Shown here: positions 28,338 through 37,961 of the stretch, in pieces | Layout of the letters: every line of letters starts with the position of its first letter | Numbering within the stretch: the stretch's first letter is position 1 | Assembly: GCF_027213785.1 (NCBI RefSeq) | Contig: NZ_JAPWGO010000009.1 | Coordinates: 62,001-126,000 of the forward strand | Reading direction: 5' to 3' | From: Limimaricola sp. G21655-S1 | GTDB taxonomy: Bacteria > Pseudomonadota > Alphaproteobacteria > Rhodobacterales > Rhodobacteraceae | DNA: 64,000 bases | The notes under the pieces: generated by a model | The model's input: only the letters and a program-made list of their open reading frames with translations | Told to the model about the DNA's origin: nothing | Database searches by the model: none | Translations under genes and position numbers: made by a program

Positions 28338-28805
28338 ATGACCCTGTTGGCCGGACCGATCCCCCTTTCCGACGAATCGCACAGCCTCGCGCTGGCCCGT
28401 CGGCTCGCGCCGCATCTGCGCGCGGGCGACACGCTGCTGCTCTCGGGTCAGATCGGCGCGGGCAAGAGCTTTTTCGCCCGCGCGCTGATCCGCGCCCGCA
28501 TCGGCAATCCCGACGAGGAGGTGCCCTCGCCCACCTTCACGCTGGTGCAGAGCTACGAGGCGCCCGGCGGCGAGATCTGGCATTGCGATCTCTATCGGCT
28601 CTCCGACCCGTTCGAGCTGGTCGAGCTGGGGCTCGAAGAGGCGATGGGCCGCGCGATCTGCCTGATCGAATGGCCCGACCGGATGGGCGAGATGGCCCCA
28701 TCCGAGGCGCTGTCGCTTGACTTCGAGGCGCGCGCCGACGGTCATCGGCTGAGCATTCGCGGTCCCGAGAGCTGGCGCGCGCGGCTGGAGCCGGTCCTTG
28801 GCTGA
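28338..28805 (+). CDS. tsaE: tRNA threonylcarbamoyladenosine biosynthesis ATPase TsaE
   Basis: 155 residues. Walker A GQIGAGKS lies at 37-44, then PSPTFTLVQSYE and the HCDLYRL block, ending with the LIEWPDRMG motif. All are diagnostic for TsaE (YjeE). It powers turnover of the TsaBD complex during t6A37 synthesis. It overlaps the following kinase gene by 8 bp. Confidence 0.95.
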   Translation: MTLLAGPIPLSDESHSLALARRLAPHLRAGDTLLLSGQIGAGKSFFARALIRARIGNPDEEVPSPTFTLVQSYEAPGGEIWHCDLYRLSDPFELVELGLEEAMGRAICLIEWPDRMGEMAPSEALSLDFEARADGHRLSIRGPESWRARLEPVLG

Positions 28806-29757
28806 AATCGACGCCTTCCTCGCCCGTCATGGCCTTGGCGGCCATGCCCGTACCCCGCTTGCGGGCGACGCCTCGTCGCGGCGCTACGAGCGGCTGCAGG
28901 ACCCTATGGGCGAGAGCCTGATCCTGATGATCTGCCCAGCCGACACGCTGCCCGCGCTCGATGCCTTCCTCGCCATCGCGCGGCACCTGACGGGCCTCGG
29001 CCTCTGCGCACCGCGCATCCACGCGCTCGACCGCGCGGCGGGGCTCGCGGTGCTCGAGGATCTCGGTCCGACCCAGGTGGCGCAGTGGGCCGAGGCGCAT
29101 CCCGACGACACGGCCCCCTACGAAACCGCGATCGACGTGCTGGCACGGCTGCAATCGGCGCCGCCGCCCGAGGGGCTCGCGGCGCTGACGCCCGGGATCG
29201 GGGCCGAGATGATCGCGCCCTTGGGCGAATGGTACGCGCCCGGGCTCGACCTCGCGCCGCTGCGCGCGACGCTGCAAGGCGCGCTGGAGCGGCACGCGCC
29301 GACGGCTTCGGTGCTGGCTCTCAGGGACTACCACGCCGAGAACCTGATCTGGCGCCCCGAACGTCACGGCACCGACCGGATCGGCCTGCTCGATTTTCAG
29401 GACGCGCTGCTGGCGCCGCTCGAATACGATCTGGTGTCGTTGCTGCGCGACGCGCGGCGCGACGTCTCGGACCGGCTCCGTGCCGCGATGATTGCCCGGT
29501 TCGCCGAGGCCACCGGCCGCGCGCCGGAGGCGGTCGAGGCCGCCTGCGCCGTGCTCGGACTGCAGCGCAACCTGCGCATCCTCGGCATCTTTGCCCGCCT
29601 CGCCAAGCGCGACGGCAAGACCCGCTACCTCGCGCTGATGCCCCGCGTCTGGGGCCAGATCCGCGCCGATCTCGCGCATCCGGCGCTGGCCGAGCTTCGG
29701 CCCCACGCCGCCGCCATTCCCGCCCCCCAGCATGCTCCCGAGGAGACCGCTTCATGA
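28798..29757 (+). CDS. amgK: Aminoglycoside-phosphotransferase-fold sugar kinase, AmgK-like
   Basis: 319 residues. Kinase motifs of the APH/choline-kinase fold are seen: GDASSRRYERL near the N-terminus, the catalytic LRDYHAENLIW (Brenner loop) and metal-binding LLDFQDALLAP. Together with the next gene it matches the AmgK/MurU pair, which phosphorylates MurNAc and GlcNAc and then makes the UDP sugar in peptidoglycan recycling. A TTG start overlaps tsaE. Function is inferred from motif and neighbourhood. Confidence 0.8.
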   Translation: MAEIDAFLARHGLGGHARTPLAGDASSRRYERLQDPMGESLILMICPADTLPALDAFLAIARHLTGLGLCAPRIHALDRAAGLAVLEDLGPTQVAQWAEAHPDDTAPYETAIDVLARLQSAPPPEGLAALTPGIGAEMIAPLGEWYAPGLDLAPLRATLQGALERHAPTASVLALRDYHAENLIWRPERHGTDRIGLLDFQDALLAPLEYDLVSLLRDARRDVSDRLRAAMIARFAEATGRAPEAVEAACAVLGLQRNLRILGIFARLAKRDGKTRYLALMPRVWGQIRADLAHPALAELRPHAAAIPAPQHAPEETAS

Positions 29758-30455
29758 CGACCCAAGGGACGCCCAGCGCCATCATGATCTTCGCCGCCGG
29801 GCTCGGCCGCCGCATGGGGCCGCTCACGGCCCACCGGCCCAAGCCGATGGTCGAGGTCGGGGGGCGACCGCTGATCGACCACGCGCTCGATCTGACCGCG
29901 CCGCTGATGCCGCTCAGGCGCGTCGTCAACCTGCATCACCGGGGCGAGGTGCTGCGCGAGCATCTTCAGGGCCGCGACGTGATCCTGTCGGACGAGACCG
30001 ACAAGCTGCTGGAAACCGGGGGCGGCCTGAGAAAGGCGCGGCCGCTGCTCGGGCCGGGGCCGGTCTACACGCTCAATTCCGACGCGATCTGGTCCGGGCC
30101 GAACCCGCTCACTGCGCTGCGGCGCGCATGGGACCCGTCGCGCATGGAGGCGCTCTTGCTGCTGCTCCCGCGCGAGAACGCGCTGGGCCATACCGGGCAG
30201 GGCGATTTCCTCGTCGATGCCGAGGGGCGGCTGTCGCGCGGGCCGGGCCATGTCTATTCGGGCGCGCAGATCATCGTGCCGGACGGGCTCGACGCGATAC
30301 CCGAAGACGCCTTTTCGCTGAACCTTCTGTGGAACGAGATCGCGGCGCGGGGCAGGCTCTTCGGCGTGGTGCATGACGGGCACTGGTGCGATGTCGGCCG
30401 CCCCGACTGCATCCCCCTGGCCGAAGAGATGCTGCAAGGTACACATGCCGTCTGA
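29754..30455 (+). CDS. murU: Sugar-1-phosphate nucleotidyltransferase, MurU-like
   Basis: 233 residues. The nucleotide-binding AAGLGRRMGPLT (14-25) and RPKPMVEVGGRPL are typical of sugar nucleotidyltransferases. LETGGGLRKA and NSDAIW complete the active site. As partner of the AmgK-like kinase it probably makes UDP-MurNAc from MurNAc-1-phosphate, bypassing MurA and MurB. The ATG overlaps the stop of amgK by 4 bp, and the end overlaps addB by 11 bp. Confidence 0.82.
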   Translation: MTTQGTPSAIMIFAAGLGRRMGPLTAHRPKPMVEVGGRPLIDHALDLTAPLMPLRRVVNLHHRGEVLREHLQGRDVILSDETDKLLETGGGLRKARPLLGPGPVYTLNSDAIWSGPNPLTALRRAWDPSRMEALLLLLPRENALGHTGQGDFLVDAEGRLSRGPGHVYSGAQIIVPDGLDAIPEDAFSLNLLWNEIAARGRLFGVVHDGHWCDVGRPDCIPLAEEMLQGTHAV

Positions 30456-33414
30456 GAGCTTTCGCGACGCCGGGCCTTTCTCGGATACCGGCCCCGCCCA
30501 TCTCTACGCCTTGCCCTGCGGCGTCGATTTCGCCGAAGGCCTCGTCGCGGGTCTGCGCGCGCGCTTCGGCGACAAGGGCCCCGAGGCGATGGCCCGGGTC
30601 ACGGTTTACCTCAACACCAACCGGATGCGCCGCCGGGTGCGCGACATCTTCGATCAGGGCCCGGCGACGCTGCTGCCGCGGCTGCGGCTGATCACCGATC
30701 TGGCACTCGACCCGCTGGGGCCGGAGCTGCCGTTGCCGGTCAACGGGCTGCGCCGCAGGCTGGAGCTGACCCAGCTCGTGTCGCGGCTGATCGAGGCGCA
30801 GCCCGATCTGGCGCCCCGCGCCGCGCTCTACGACCTCTCCGACAGCCTCGCCGGGCTGATGGACGAGATGCAGGGCGAGGGGGTGTCGCCCGACGACATC
30901 GCCGGTCTCGACGTGACCGACCTGTCGGGCCACTGGGCCCGCTCGCTGCAATTCCTCAACATCGTCAACGTCTGGTTCGGCCCGGACGCCGCCCCGGACC
31001 GCGAGGCGCGCCAGCGCATGGTGGTGGAGCGGCTGGTCGAGAGATGGGCCGAGGCGCCCCCCACCGACCCGGTGATCGTCGCGGGCTCCACCGGATCGCG
31101 CGGCGCGACGGCGCTGCTTTTGCAGGCGGTGGCGCGGCAGGCGCAGGGCGCGGTGGTGCTGCCCGGTGTCGACATGGATCAGCCGCAGGAGGTCTGGGAG
31201 CGGCTCGACGAGGCGCTGGCCGCCGAGGACCACCCGCAGTTCCGGTTTCGCCGGATCCTGCGGATGCTCGAGATGGAGGCCGGGGATCTGCGGCTCTGGC
31301 ACGACACGCCCGCCCCCTCGCCCGAACGCAACCGGCTGGTGTCGCTGTCGCTGCGTCCCGCCCCGGTCACCGACCAGTGGCGCGACGAGGGGCCGGACTT
31401 GGGCGATCTCGGCCCCGCCACCGAGGGGCTGACTTTGCTCGAAGCGCCCTCGCCCCGGATGGAGGCCGAGACCATCGCGCTGCGGATGCGCGCCGCCGTG
31501 GACGAGGGCAAGACCGTGGCGCTGGTCACCCCCGACCGGATGCTGACGCGGCAGGTCTCGGCGGCGCTCGACCGCTGGGATCTCGTGGCGGATGACAGCG
31601 CCGGCGTGCCGTTGCCGCTGACCCCGCCGGGGCGGTTCCTGCGGCTGGTGTCCGAGATCATGGGCGAGCGGCCCGGCCCCTCGGCGATCCTGTCGCTGCT
31701 CAAGCACCCGCTATGCCATTCGGGGCAGGATCGCGGCCCGCACCTCCTGCGCACCCGCGAGCTGGAGCTGGCGCTGCGCCGCGAGGGCGCGGCCTATCCC
31801 GAGGCCGCCCTGCTCAGGCGCTGGGCCGAGAAGACCGGCGAACATGACACCGGTCGCATGGGCTGGGCCGACTGGCTCTGCGAGGCGCTGGGCCTCGTGC
31901 CCGAGGCGGGCGACCGGCCGCTCGGCACGCATCTCGATTGCCACCTGAAGCTGGCCGAATGCCTCGCCTCCGGCCCCGGTGCCGAGGGCAGTGGCGGGCT
32001 CTGGGACGAGGCGGCGGGACGCGCCGCGCGGCAGGCCTGTGAGGGGCTCGCCGAACACGCCGAGGCGGCGGGCGAAATGGGCACGCGCGATTACCGCTCG
32101 CTGTTTCTAGGCGTGCTGCGCCGGGTCGAGGTGCGCAACCCCGATATCGGCCACCCGCAGGTGCTGATCCGCGGCACGCTGGAGGCGCGGGTGCAGGGCG
32201 CCGATCTCACCATCCTCGCCTCGATGAACGAGGGCTCGTGGCCCGAGGCGCCGCCCGCCGATCCGTGGCTCAATCGCAAGATGCGCGCGCAGGCCGGGCT
32301 GCTGCTGCCCGAGCGGCGGATCGGCCTCTCGGCGCATGACTACCAGCAGGCGGTGGCGGTGCGCGAGGTCTGGATCACCCGCTCGACCCGTTCATCGGAT
32401 GCCGAGACCGTGCCCTCGCGCTGGATCAACCGGCTGACCAACCTGCTCGAAGGCCTGCCCGACCAGGGCGGCCGCGCGGCGCTGGCCGGGATGCGGGCGC
32501 GCGGCGCCGACTGGCTCGCCCGGGCCACGGCGCTCTCGGTGCCCGAGGCCCGGGTGCCGCCCGCGCCGCGCCCGTCGCCGCGCCCGCCGGTGGCGGCGCG
32601 GCCCGACCGGCTTTCGGTCACGACGATCCGCACCCTGATCCGCGATCCCTACACGATCTATGCCCGCCACGTGCTGCGGCTGCGCGCGCTCGACCCGCTG
32701 ACGCCCAGCGCCGACGCGGCGCTGCGCGGCACGGTGCTGCACAAGGTGTTCGAGACCTTCCTGCGGGACGGCATCGCCCCCACCGACCCGGGCGCCAAGG
32801 CGCGGCTGATGGCGGTGACCGAGCAGGTGCTCGAGGCCGAGTGCCCGTGGCCCACCGTGCGCCGGCTCTGGATCGCCCGGATCGCCCGGATCGCGGACTG
32901 GTTCCTGCACAGCGAGGCCAAGCGGCAGGCGCTGGCCACGCCAAGTCATTTCGAAATCGACGGTTCGTCTGACATGGAGGATCTGGGCTTCACCCTGACC
33001 GCGCAGGCCGACCGGATCGACATCGGCGAGGACGGGCTCAGGATCTATGACTACAAGACCGGGGCGCCGCCCAGCGTGCCGCAGCAGAAGATCTTCGAAA
33101 AGCAGCTGCTTCTGGAAGCGGCGATGGCCGAGCGCGGCGGCTTCAAGAACGTGGAGGCGGGCCGCGTCGCGGGGGCGGCCTATATCGGCCTCGCCGGACG
33201 AGGCACCACCGTCGACGCGCCGCTCGACGAGATCCCGCCGGACCTCGTCTGGTCGCAGCTGCGCGATCTGATCGCGCGCTGGCAGGATCCCGGACGCGGC
33301 TATTCGGCCCGCATGGCGATGATGAGCGACAAGGACCGCAGCGATTACGACCACCTGTCGCGCTTCGGCGAGTGGGACTTTTCCGAAACGGCCCGAGGGG
33401 AGGATGTCGGATGA
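30445..33414 (+). CDS. addB: Double-strand-break repair protein AddB
   Basis: 989 residues, alphaproteobacterial AddB. The inactive-helicase-like N-terminal part starts VYALP-like (LYALPCGVDFAEGLVAGL). The C-terminal PD-(D/E)XK nuclease includes DPYTIYARHVLRL, GTVLHKVFETFL and the catalytic block LRIYDYKTG. With AddA it forms the helicase-nuclease that resects double-strand breaks for RecA loading at Chi-like sites. The start overlaps murU, and the end shares ATGA with addA. Confidence 0.94.
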   Translation: MPSESFRDAGPFSDTGPAHLYALPCGVDFAEGLVAGLRARFGDKGPEAMARVTVYLNTNRMRRRVRDIFDQGPATLLPRLRLITDLALDPLGPELPLPVNGLRRRLELTQLVSRLIEAQPDLAPRAALYDLSDSLAGLMDEMQGEGVSPDDIAGLDVTDLSGHWARSLQFLNIVNVWFGPDAAPDREARQRMVVERLVERWAEAPPTDPVIVAGSTGSRGATALLLQAVARQAQGAVVLPGVDMDQPQEVWERLDEALAAEDHPQFRFRRILRMLEMEAGDLRLWHDTPAPSPERNRLVSLSLRPAPVTDQWRDEGPDLGDLGPATEGLTLLEAPSPRMEAETIALRMRAAVDEGKTVALVTPDRMLTRQVSAALDRWDLVADDSAGVPLPLTPPGRFLRLVSEIMGERPGPSAILSLLKHPLCHSGQDRGPHLLRTRELELALRREGAAYPEAALLRRWAEKTGEHDTGRMGWADWLCEALGLVPEAGDRPLGTHLDCHLKLAECLASGPGAEGSGGLWDEAAGRAARQACEGLAEHAEAAGEMGTRDYRSLFLGVLRRVEVRNPDIGHPQVLIRGTLEARVQGADLTILASMNEGSWPEAPPADPWLNRKMRAQAGLLLPERRIGLSAHDYQQAVAVREVWITRSTRSSDAETVPSRWINRLTNLLEGLPDQGGRAALAGMRARGADWLARATALSVPEARVPPAPRPSPRPPVAARPDRLSVTTIRTLIRDPYTIYARHVLRLRALDPLTPSADAALRGTVLHKVFETFLRDGIAPTDPGAKARLMAVTEQVLEAECPWPTVRRLWIARIARIADWFLHSEAKRQALATPSHFEIDGSSDMEDLGFTLTAQADRIDIGEDGLRIYDYKTGAPPSVPQQKIFEKQLLLEAAMAERGGFKNVEAGRVAGAAYIGLAGRGTTVDAPLDEIPPDLVWSQLRDLIARWQDPGRGYSARMAMMSDKDRSDYDHLSRFGEWDFSETARGEDVG

Positions 33415-36400
33415 TCCGCGACGACGCGACCGAGCGGCAGGTCCGCGCCGCCGATCCGGCCAATTCGACATGGCTCTCGGCCAATGCCGGTTCGGGCAAG
33501 ACCCGCGTGCTCACCGACCGGGTGGCGCGGCTGCTTCTGGATGGCACCGACCCGCAGAACATCCTGTGCCTGACCTACACCAAGGCCGCCGCCTCCGAGA
33601 TGCAGAACCGCCTGTTCAGGCGCCTGGGCGAATGGGCGATGATGGAGGACACCGCGCTGAGAGACGCGCTGGAGCGGCTCGGCACGCCGCAGGCGATCTC
33701 GCTGCGCTCGGCCCGCACGCTGTTCGCCCGCGCGATCGAGACGCCCGGGGGCTTGCGCATCCAGACGATCCACTCCTTCTGCGCGGGGCTGCTGCGTCGG
33801 TTTCCGCTCGAAGCCGGGGTGAGCCCGCAATTCACCGAGATGGAGGACCGCACCGCGCAGCTTCTGCGCGCCGAGGTGGTCGACGCCATGGCCTCCGGGC
33901 CCGAACGGGCGCTCGTGGACGCGCTGGCGCTGCAGGCGCCCGAGGGCGATTTCGACGCGCTCCTGTCGGAGATCACGGCGCGGCGCGAGACCTTCCTCGA
34001 CGCCCCGGACGAGGCGGCCCTGGCGCGGTATTTCGACGTCCCCGCCGGGCTGACGCTCGAGCGGTTCTACGATGTCTGCCTGGAGCCGGATGATTTCGAG
34101 CTGCTGGGCGCGCTCAGGCTGTTGCTGCGCAAGGGCACGGTGACCGATCAGAAGGCCGCCGACAGGCTCGACGCCGTCGATCTGAAGGCCGCACCCGGCC
34201 CGGCGCTGCTCGACCTGCTGGAGAGCCTGTTCCTGTTCGGTGCCAAGGCCGCCGCCCCCTTCGGCGCCAAGATCGGCAAGTTCCCCACCAAGAAGCTGCG
34301 CGAGAGCGATCCGGCGCTGATCGAGCAACTCGACGATCTGATGGCCCGGACCGAAGAGGGCCGCACCACCCGCCTGGCGCTGATGGCGTTGGAAAAGACC
34401 CGCCATCTCGACGCCTTCGCCCGCGCCTTCGTGCCCGCCTACGAGCGGCGCAAGCTCTTGCGCGGCATGCTCGATTTCGACGATCTGATCGGCAAGGCGC
34501 GCAAGCTTCTGACCGACCCGGCGGTGGCGCAATGGGTGCTGTTCCGGCTTGATGGCGGCATCGACCACATCCTCGTGGACGAGGCGCAGGACACCAGCCC
34601 GGCGCAATGGGCGGTGATCGAGCGGCTGGCGCAGGAATTCGCCGCCGGAGAGGGCGCGCAACCCGACCGCAACCGCACGATCTTCGTCGTCGGCGACAAG
34701 AAGCAGTCGATCTATTCCTTCCAGGGGGCCGATCCCGAGGGCTTCGACCGGATGCAGCAGCATTTCGCGGAGCGGCTCGAGGCGGCGGGGGCGGGTCTGA
34801 ACCGGCTCGATCTGGAGCACAGCTTCCGCTCCTCCGAGGCGGTGCTGCGGGCGGTGGACGCGACCTTCGTGGGCCCGCATCGCGAGGGGCTCGGCGTCGA
34901 GGTGCCGCACCGGGCGTTCAAATCCGCGATGCCGGGCCGCGTGGATCTGTGGCCCACGGTCGAAAAGCCCGAGACCGAGGCCGAGGAGGCCGACTGGACC
35001 GACCCGGTGGACCGACCCGGCGAGACCGCCCCCTCGGTCGAGCTGGCCCGGCGCATCGCCGAGGAGATCGTCCGCATGAAGGCCGAGGAAACGATCCCGG
35101 TCGAGCGCGGGCATTCCGGCGTCTATGATCGCCGCCCCGTCAGCGAGGGCGACGTGCTGATCCTTGTGCAGCGGCGCTCGGCGCTGTTCTCCGAGATCAT
35201 CCGCGCCTGCAAGGCGGCCGGGCTCAACGTCGCCGGGGCCGACCGGCTGCGGATCGGCGGCGAGCTGGCGGTCAAGGACATCGCGGCGGTGCTGCGCTTT
35301 CTGGCGCTGCCCGAGGACGACCTGTCGCTCGCCTGCGCGCTGCGCTCGCCGCTGCTGGGCTGGAGCGAGAACGACCTCTACCGCCTCGCGCAGGGCCGTC
35401 CCGGCCATCTCTGGCCGCAGCTGCGCGACCGGCGCGAGGCGTTTCCCGAAACCATGGCCGTGCTCGACGACATGCGGCGTCAGTCCGACTACCTGCGCCC
35501 CTACGACCTGATCAACCGGCTGCTTCTGCGGCATGACGGCCGGCGCAAGCTTCTGGCCCGGCTCGGGCCCGAGGCCGAGGACGGGATCGACGCGCTGCTC
35601 AGCCAGGCGCTGTCCTACGAGCAGTCCGAGGTGCCGGGGCTCACCGGCTTCCTCGAATGGCTCGAGACCGACGATCTGGAGATCAAGCGGCAGGCGGAAT
35701 CCGCGGGCGACCGGCTCAGGGTGATGTCGGTGCATGGCGCCAAGGGTCTCGAGGCGCCGATCGTGATCCTCCCCGATACCGCCAAGCGCGACGTGCGGCT
35801 GCGCGACCGGCTCTATGACGCGGGCGGAGCGCAGCTCTGGGCCGGCGCGGCGGCCGAGATGCCGCCGCCGATGCAGGAATTGCGCGAGGGGCTGATCGAC
35901 GCGCAGGAGCGCGAGCGGAGGCGGCTTCTCTACGTGGCGATGACCCGGGCCGAGAGCTGGCTCATCCTCTGCGCCGCCGGCGATACCGGCGAGGCGGGCC
36001 AGAGCTGGCACGCCACGGTGGCCGAGGGTCTCGATCGGCTCGGCGCCGATGCCGCGCCGATGCCGGGCGGCGAAGGGCGGCGCTTTGCGCATCTCGACTG
36101 GGCCTGCGGCGAGCTGCTGCCGCCCCGCGCAGCCGCGACCGCCCTGCCCCCGCCCCCGGTCTATCCTGCCGTCACCATGCCCGAGGAGGCCACGCCGATC
36201 CTCAGCCCGTCGGATCTGGGCGGCGCCAAGGTGCTGCCGGGCGACAGCGACCCCGACGAAGGCGAGGTCGCAAGGGCGCGCGGCACGCTGATGCACCTCC
36301 TGCTCGAACACATGCCTGCCCTGCCCGAAACCAGCCGGGAAGCCCAGGGGCGCCGCCTGCTCGACAATGCCGAGGAGGCGGCCGAGGCCGGCGAGACCGA

Positions 36401-36782
36401 GAGCCTGCTCGCCAATGCGCTGGCGCTGGTCTCGGCCCCGGGGCTGGAGCCGGTCTTTTCCCCCGGCACGCTGGCCGAGGTCGCGATTACCGCCGATCTG
36501 CCGCAGCTGGGCGGGCGGCGGCTGCACGGCGCGATCGACCGGCTGCTGATCGAGGAGGACCGGGTGCTCGCCATCGATTTCAAGTCCAATCGCGTCGCGC
36601 CGAAAGGGCCCGAGGACACGCCGGAGGGCATCCTGCGGCAGATGGGCGCCTATGCGGCGATGCTGTCGCGGCTCTGGCCCGACCGGCGGGTCGAGACGGC
36701 GATCCTGTGGACCGCGACGGCGCGGCTGATGCCCCTGCCCCATGACCTCGTCATGGCGGCCTTGCGCCGGGCCGCCCATTGA
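33411..36782 (+). CDS. addA: Double-strand-break repair helicase AddA
   Basis: 1123 residues. UvrD-type helicase motifs are in order: Walker A SANAGSGKTR (about 23-32), LTYTKAAASEM, IHSFCAGLLRRFPLEAG, DEAQDTSPAQW, GDKKQSIYSFQGA, VMSVHGAKGLEAPIV and LYVAMTRAE. A C-terminal nuclease follows, with GTLMHLLLEH and AIDFKSNR. It pairs with AddB for double-strand-break processing. ATG at 33411 overlaps the addB stop. trxA follows after 57 bp. Confidence 0.96.
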   Translation: MIRDDATERQVRAADPANSTWLSANAGSGKTRVLTDRVARLLLDGTDPQNILCLTYTKAAASEMQNRLFRRLGEWAMMEDTALRDALERLGTPQAISLRSARTLFARAIETPGGLRIQTIHSFCAGLLRRFPLEAGVSPQFTEMEDRTAQLLRAEVVDAMASGPERALVDALALQAPEGDFDALLSEITARRETFLDAPDEAALARYFDVPAGLTLERFYDVCLEPDDFELLGALRLLLRKGTVTDQKAADRLDAVDLKAAPGPALLDLLESLFLFGAKAAAPFGAKIGKFPTKKLRESDPALIEQLDDLMARTEEGRTTRLALMALEKTRHLDAFARAFVPAYERRKLLRGMLDFDDLIGKARKLLTDPAVAQWVLFRLDGGIDHILVDEAQDTSPAQWAVIERLAQEFAAGEGAQPDRNRTIFVVGDKKQSIYSFQGADPEGFDRMQQHFAERLEAAGAGLNRLDLEHSFRSSEAVLRAVDATFVGPHREGLGVEVPHRAFKSAMPGRVDLWPTVEKPETEAEEADWTDPVDRPGETAPSVELARRIAEEIVRMKAEETIPVERGHSGVYDRRPVSEGDVLILVQRRSALFSEIIRACKAAGLNVAGADRLRIGGELAVKDIAAVLRFLALPEDDLSLACALRSPLLGWSENDLYRLAQGRPGHLWPQLRDRREAFPETMAVLDDMRRQSDYLRPYDLINRLLLRHDGRRKLLARLGPEAEDGIDALLSQALSYEQSEVPGLTGFLEWLETDDLEIKRQAESAGDRLRVMSVHGAKGLEAPIVILPDTAKRDVRLRDRLYDAGGAQLWAGAAAEMPPPMQELREGLIDAQERERRRLLYVAMTRAESWLILCAAGDTGEAGQSWHATVAEGLDRLGADAAPMPGGEGRRFAHLDWACGELLPPRAAATALPPPPVYPAVTMPEEATPILSPSDLGGAKVLPGDSDPDEGEVARARGTLMHLLLEHMPALPETSREAQGRRLLDNAEEAAEAGETESLLANALALVSAPGLEPVFSPGTLAEVAITADLPQLGGRRLHGAIDRLLIEEDRVLAIDFKSNRVAPKGPEDTPEGILRQMGAYAAMLSRLWPDRRVETAILWTATARLMPLPHDLVMAALRRAAH

Positions 36783-36839
36783 CGCGCCGAACGCGCGTCC
36801 TTACGTCTCTCACCCAAACCGAGACCCAAGGAGAGCCCG

Positions 36840-37160
36840 ATGGCCACCGTTGCAGTCAATGACGCGAATTTCGACGCCGAAGTGCGCCAGTCCGATGTCC
36901 CCGTCGTGGTGGATTTTTGGGCCGAGTGGTGCGGCCCCTGCAAGACGATCGGCCCGGCCCTCGAAGAGCTGTCGGACGAGTACCAGGGCCGCGTGAAGAT
37001 CGTGAAGGTCAACGTGGACGAGAACCCGAACTCCCCGGCGCAGCTCGGCGTGCGCGGCATCCCGGCGCTGTTCCTGTTCAAGGATGGCGAGATCGTCTCG
37101 AACCGCGCCGGCGCCGCCCCCAAGGCCGCGCTGAAGGGCTGGATCGACGAGTCGATCTGA
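36840..37160 (+). CDS. trxA: Thioredoxin
   Basis: 106 residues with the redox-active CGPC at 31-34 in AEWCGPCK, cis-proline in [13 protein letters not shown], and no signal peptide. It is the general cytoplasmic disulfide reductase. The start has AAGGAGAGCCCG upstream. It is followed by the clearest intrinsic terminator in the window. Confidence 0.98.
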   Translation: MATVAVNDANFDAEVRQSDVPVVVDFWAEWCGPCKTIGPALEELSDEYQGRVKIVKVNVDENPNSPAQLGVRGIPALFLFKDGEIVSNRAGAAPKAALKGWIDESI

Positions 37161-37181
37161 TCCTCCCTTCACTGGACGACC

Positions 37182-37205
37182 AAAGGCGCCTTCGGGCGCC
37201 TTTTT
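37182..37205 (+). terminator. Intrinsic terminator after trxA
   Basis: AAAGGCGCC-TTCG-GGCGCCTTT forms a 9-bp stem closed by a stable TTCG tetraloop, followed by TT and C. The hairpin is 21 bp after the trxA stop. It separates trxA from the hslVU unit. Confidence 0.9.
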
Positions 37206-37225
37206 CGTCTCTGATCCGGGGCAAA

Positions 37226-37254
37226 CTTGCCCTTCCGGCCCCCGGCCCCCATAT
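37226..37254 (+). promoter_or_regulatory. Putative heat-shock (RpoH) promoter for hslVU
   Basis: CTTGCCC (37226-37232), a 14-bp spacer, and CCCCATAT (37247-37254) resemble the sigma-32 consensus CTTGAAA-N13/14-CCCCATNT. It lies 87 bp before the hslV start and directly behind the trxA terminator. hslVU is a classical heat-shock operon. Assignment is by pattern only. Confidence 0.5.
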
Positions 37255-37340
37255 CGGCCCGAACGGTGGCGGGCCTTTCCCTTCATCTTTCGACAAATAC
37301 GCATGGCGCGCGGTTCGTCCCGCGCCCGACTGGAGGCATG

Positions 37341-37895
37341 ATGAGCGACGACTTCCCCGGCTGGCATGGCACAACCATCATCGGCGTGCGCAAGGGTGGC
37401 AAGGTGGTGATCGCGGGCGACGGCCAGGTGAGCCTCGGCCAGACCGTGATCAAGGGCACCGCGCGCAAGGTGCGCCGCCTCGCCCCCGGCGGCTACGAGG
37501 TCATCGCCGGCTTCGCCGGGTCGACGGCCGATGCCTTCACCCTGCTGGAGCGGCTGGAGAAGAAGCTCGAGGCGACGCCGGGCCAGTTGGCGCGAGCCTC
37601 GGTCGAGCTTGCCAAGGACTGGCGCACCGACAAGTACCTGCAGAAGCTCGAGGCGATGCTGATCGTTTCGGACGGCAAGGACCTGCTGGTGATCACCGGC
37701 GCTGGCGACGTGCTCGAACCCGAACACGACGTCACCGCGATCGGCTCGGGCGGCAACTACGCGCTGGCCGCTGGCCGGGCGATGATGGAGACCGATCTCG
37801 ACGCCGAGGAGGTGGCGCGGCGCGCCATGGCGATCGCCGCCGACATCTGTGTCTACACAAATGGCAAGCTCACCGTTGAAACGTTGAGCGCGTAA
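37341..37895 (+). CDS. hslV: ATP-dependent protease subunit HslV (ClpQ)
   Basis: 184 residues. The catalytic N-terminal threonine block [25 protein letters not shown] is present, along with [10 protein letters not shown] and [14 protein letters not shown]. HslV forms the two-ring proteolytic core that is activated by HslU in the cytoplasm. Two consecutive ATG codons (37338, 37341) follow TGGAGG; the second gives better spacing. A longer upstream frame is spurious. Confidence 0.97.
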   Translation: MSDDFPGWHGTTIIGVRKGGKVVIAGDGQVSLGQTVIKGTARKVRRLAPGGYEVIAGFAGSTADAFTLLERLEKKLEATPGQLARASVELAKDWRTDKYLQKLEAMLIVSDGKDLLVITGAGDVLEPEHDVTAIGSGGNYALAAGRAMMETDLDAEEVARRAMAIAADICVYTNGKLTVETLSA

Positions 37896-37937
37896 ATTTC
37901 TTCGAAGAAATTTAACAAGATCCTTCGAAGGATCTTG
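37894..37937 (+). repeat. Two adjacent perfect palindromes between hslV and hslU
   Basis: 37894-37913 is the 20-bp perfect palindrome AAATTTCTTCGAAGAAATTT, overlapping the end of the hslV stop codon. 37916-37937 is a 22-bp perfect palindrome whose central 20 bases are AAGATCCTTCGAAGGATCTT. Both share the core CTTCGAAG. As RNA they would form two hairpins with tiny loops between the cistrons, ending 24 bp before the hslU start. Confidence 0.93.
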
Positions 37938-37961
37938 GCCCCTCATCCGACGAGGAATCCC

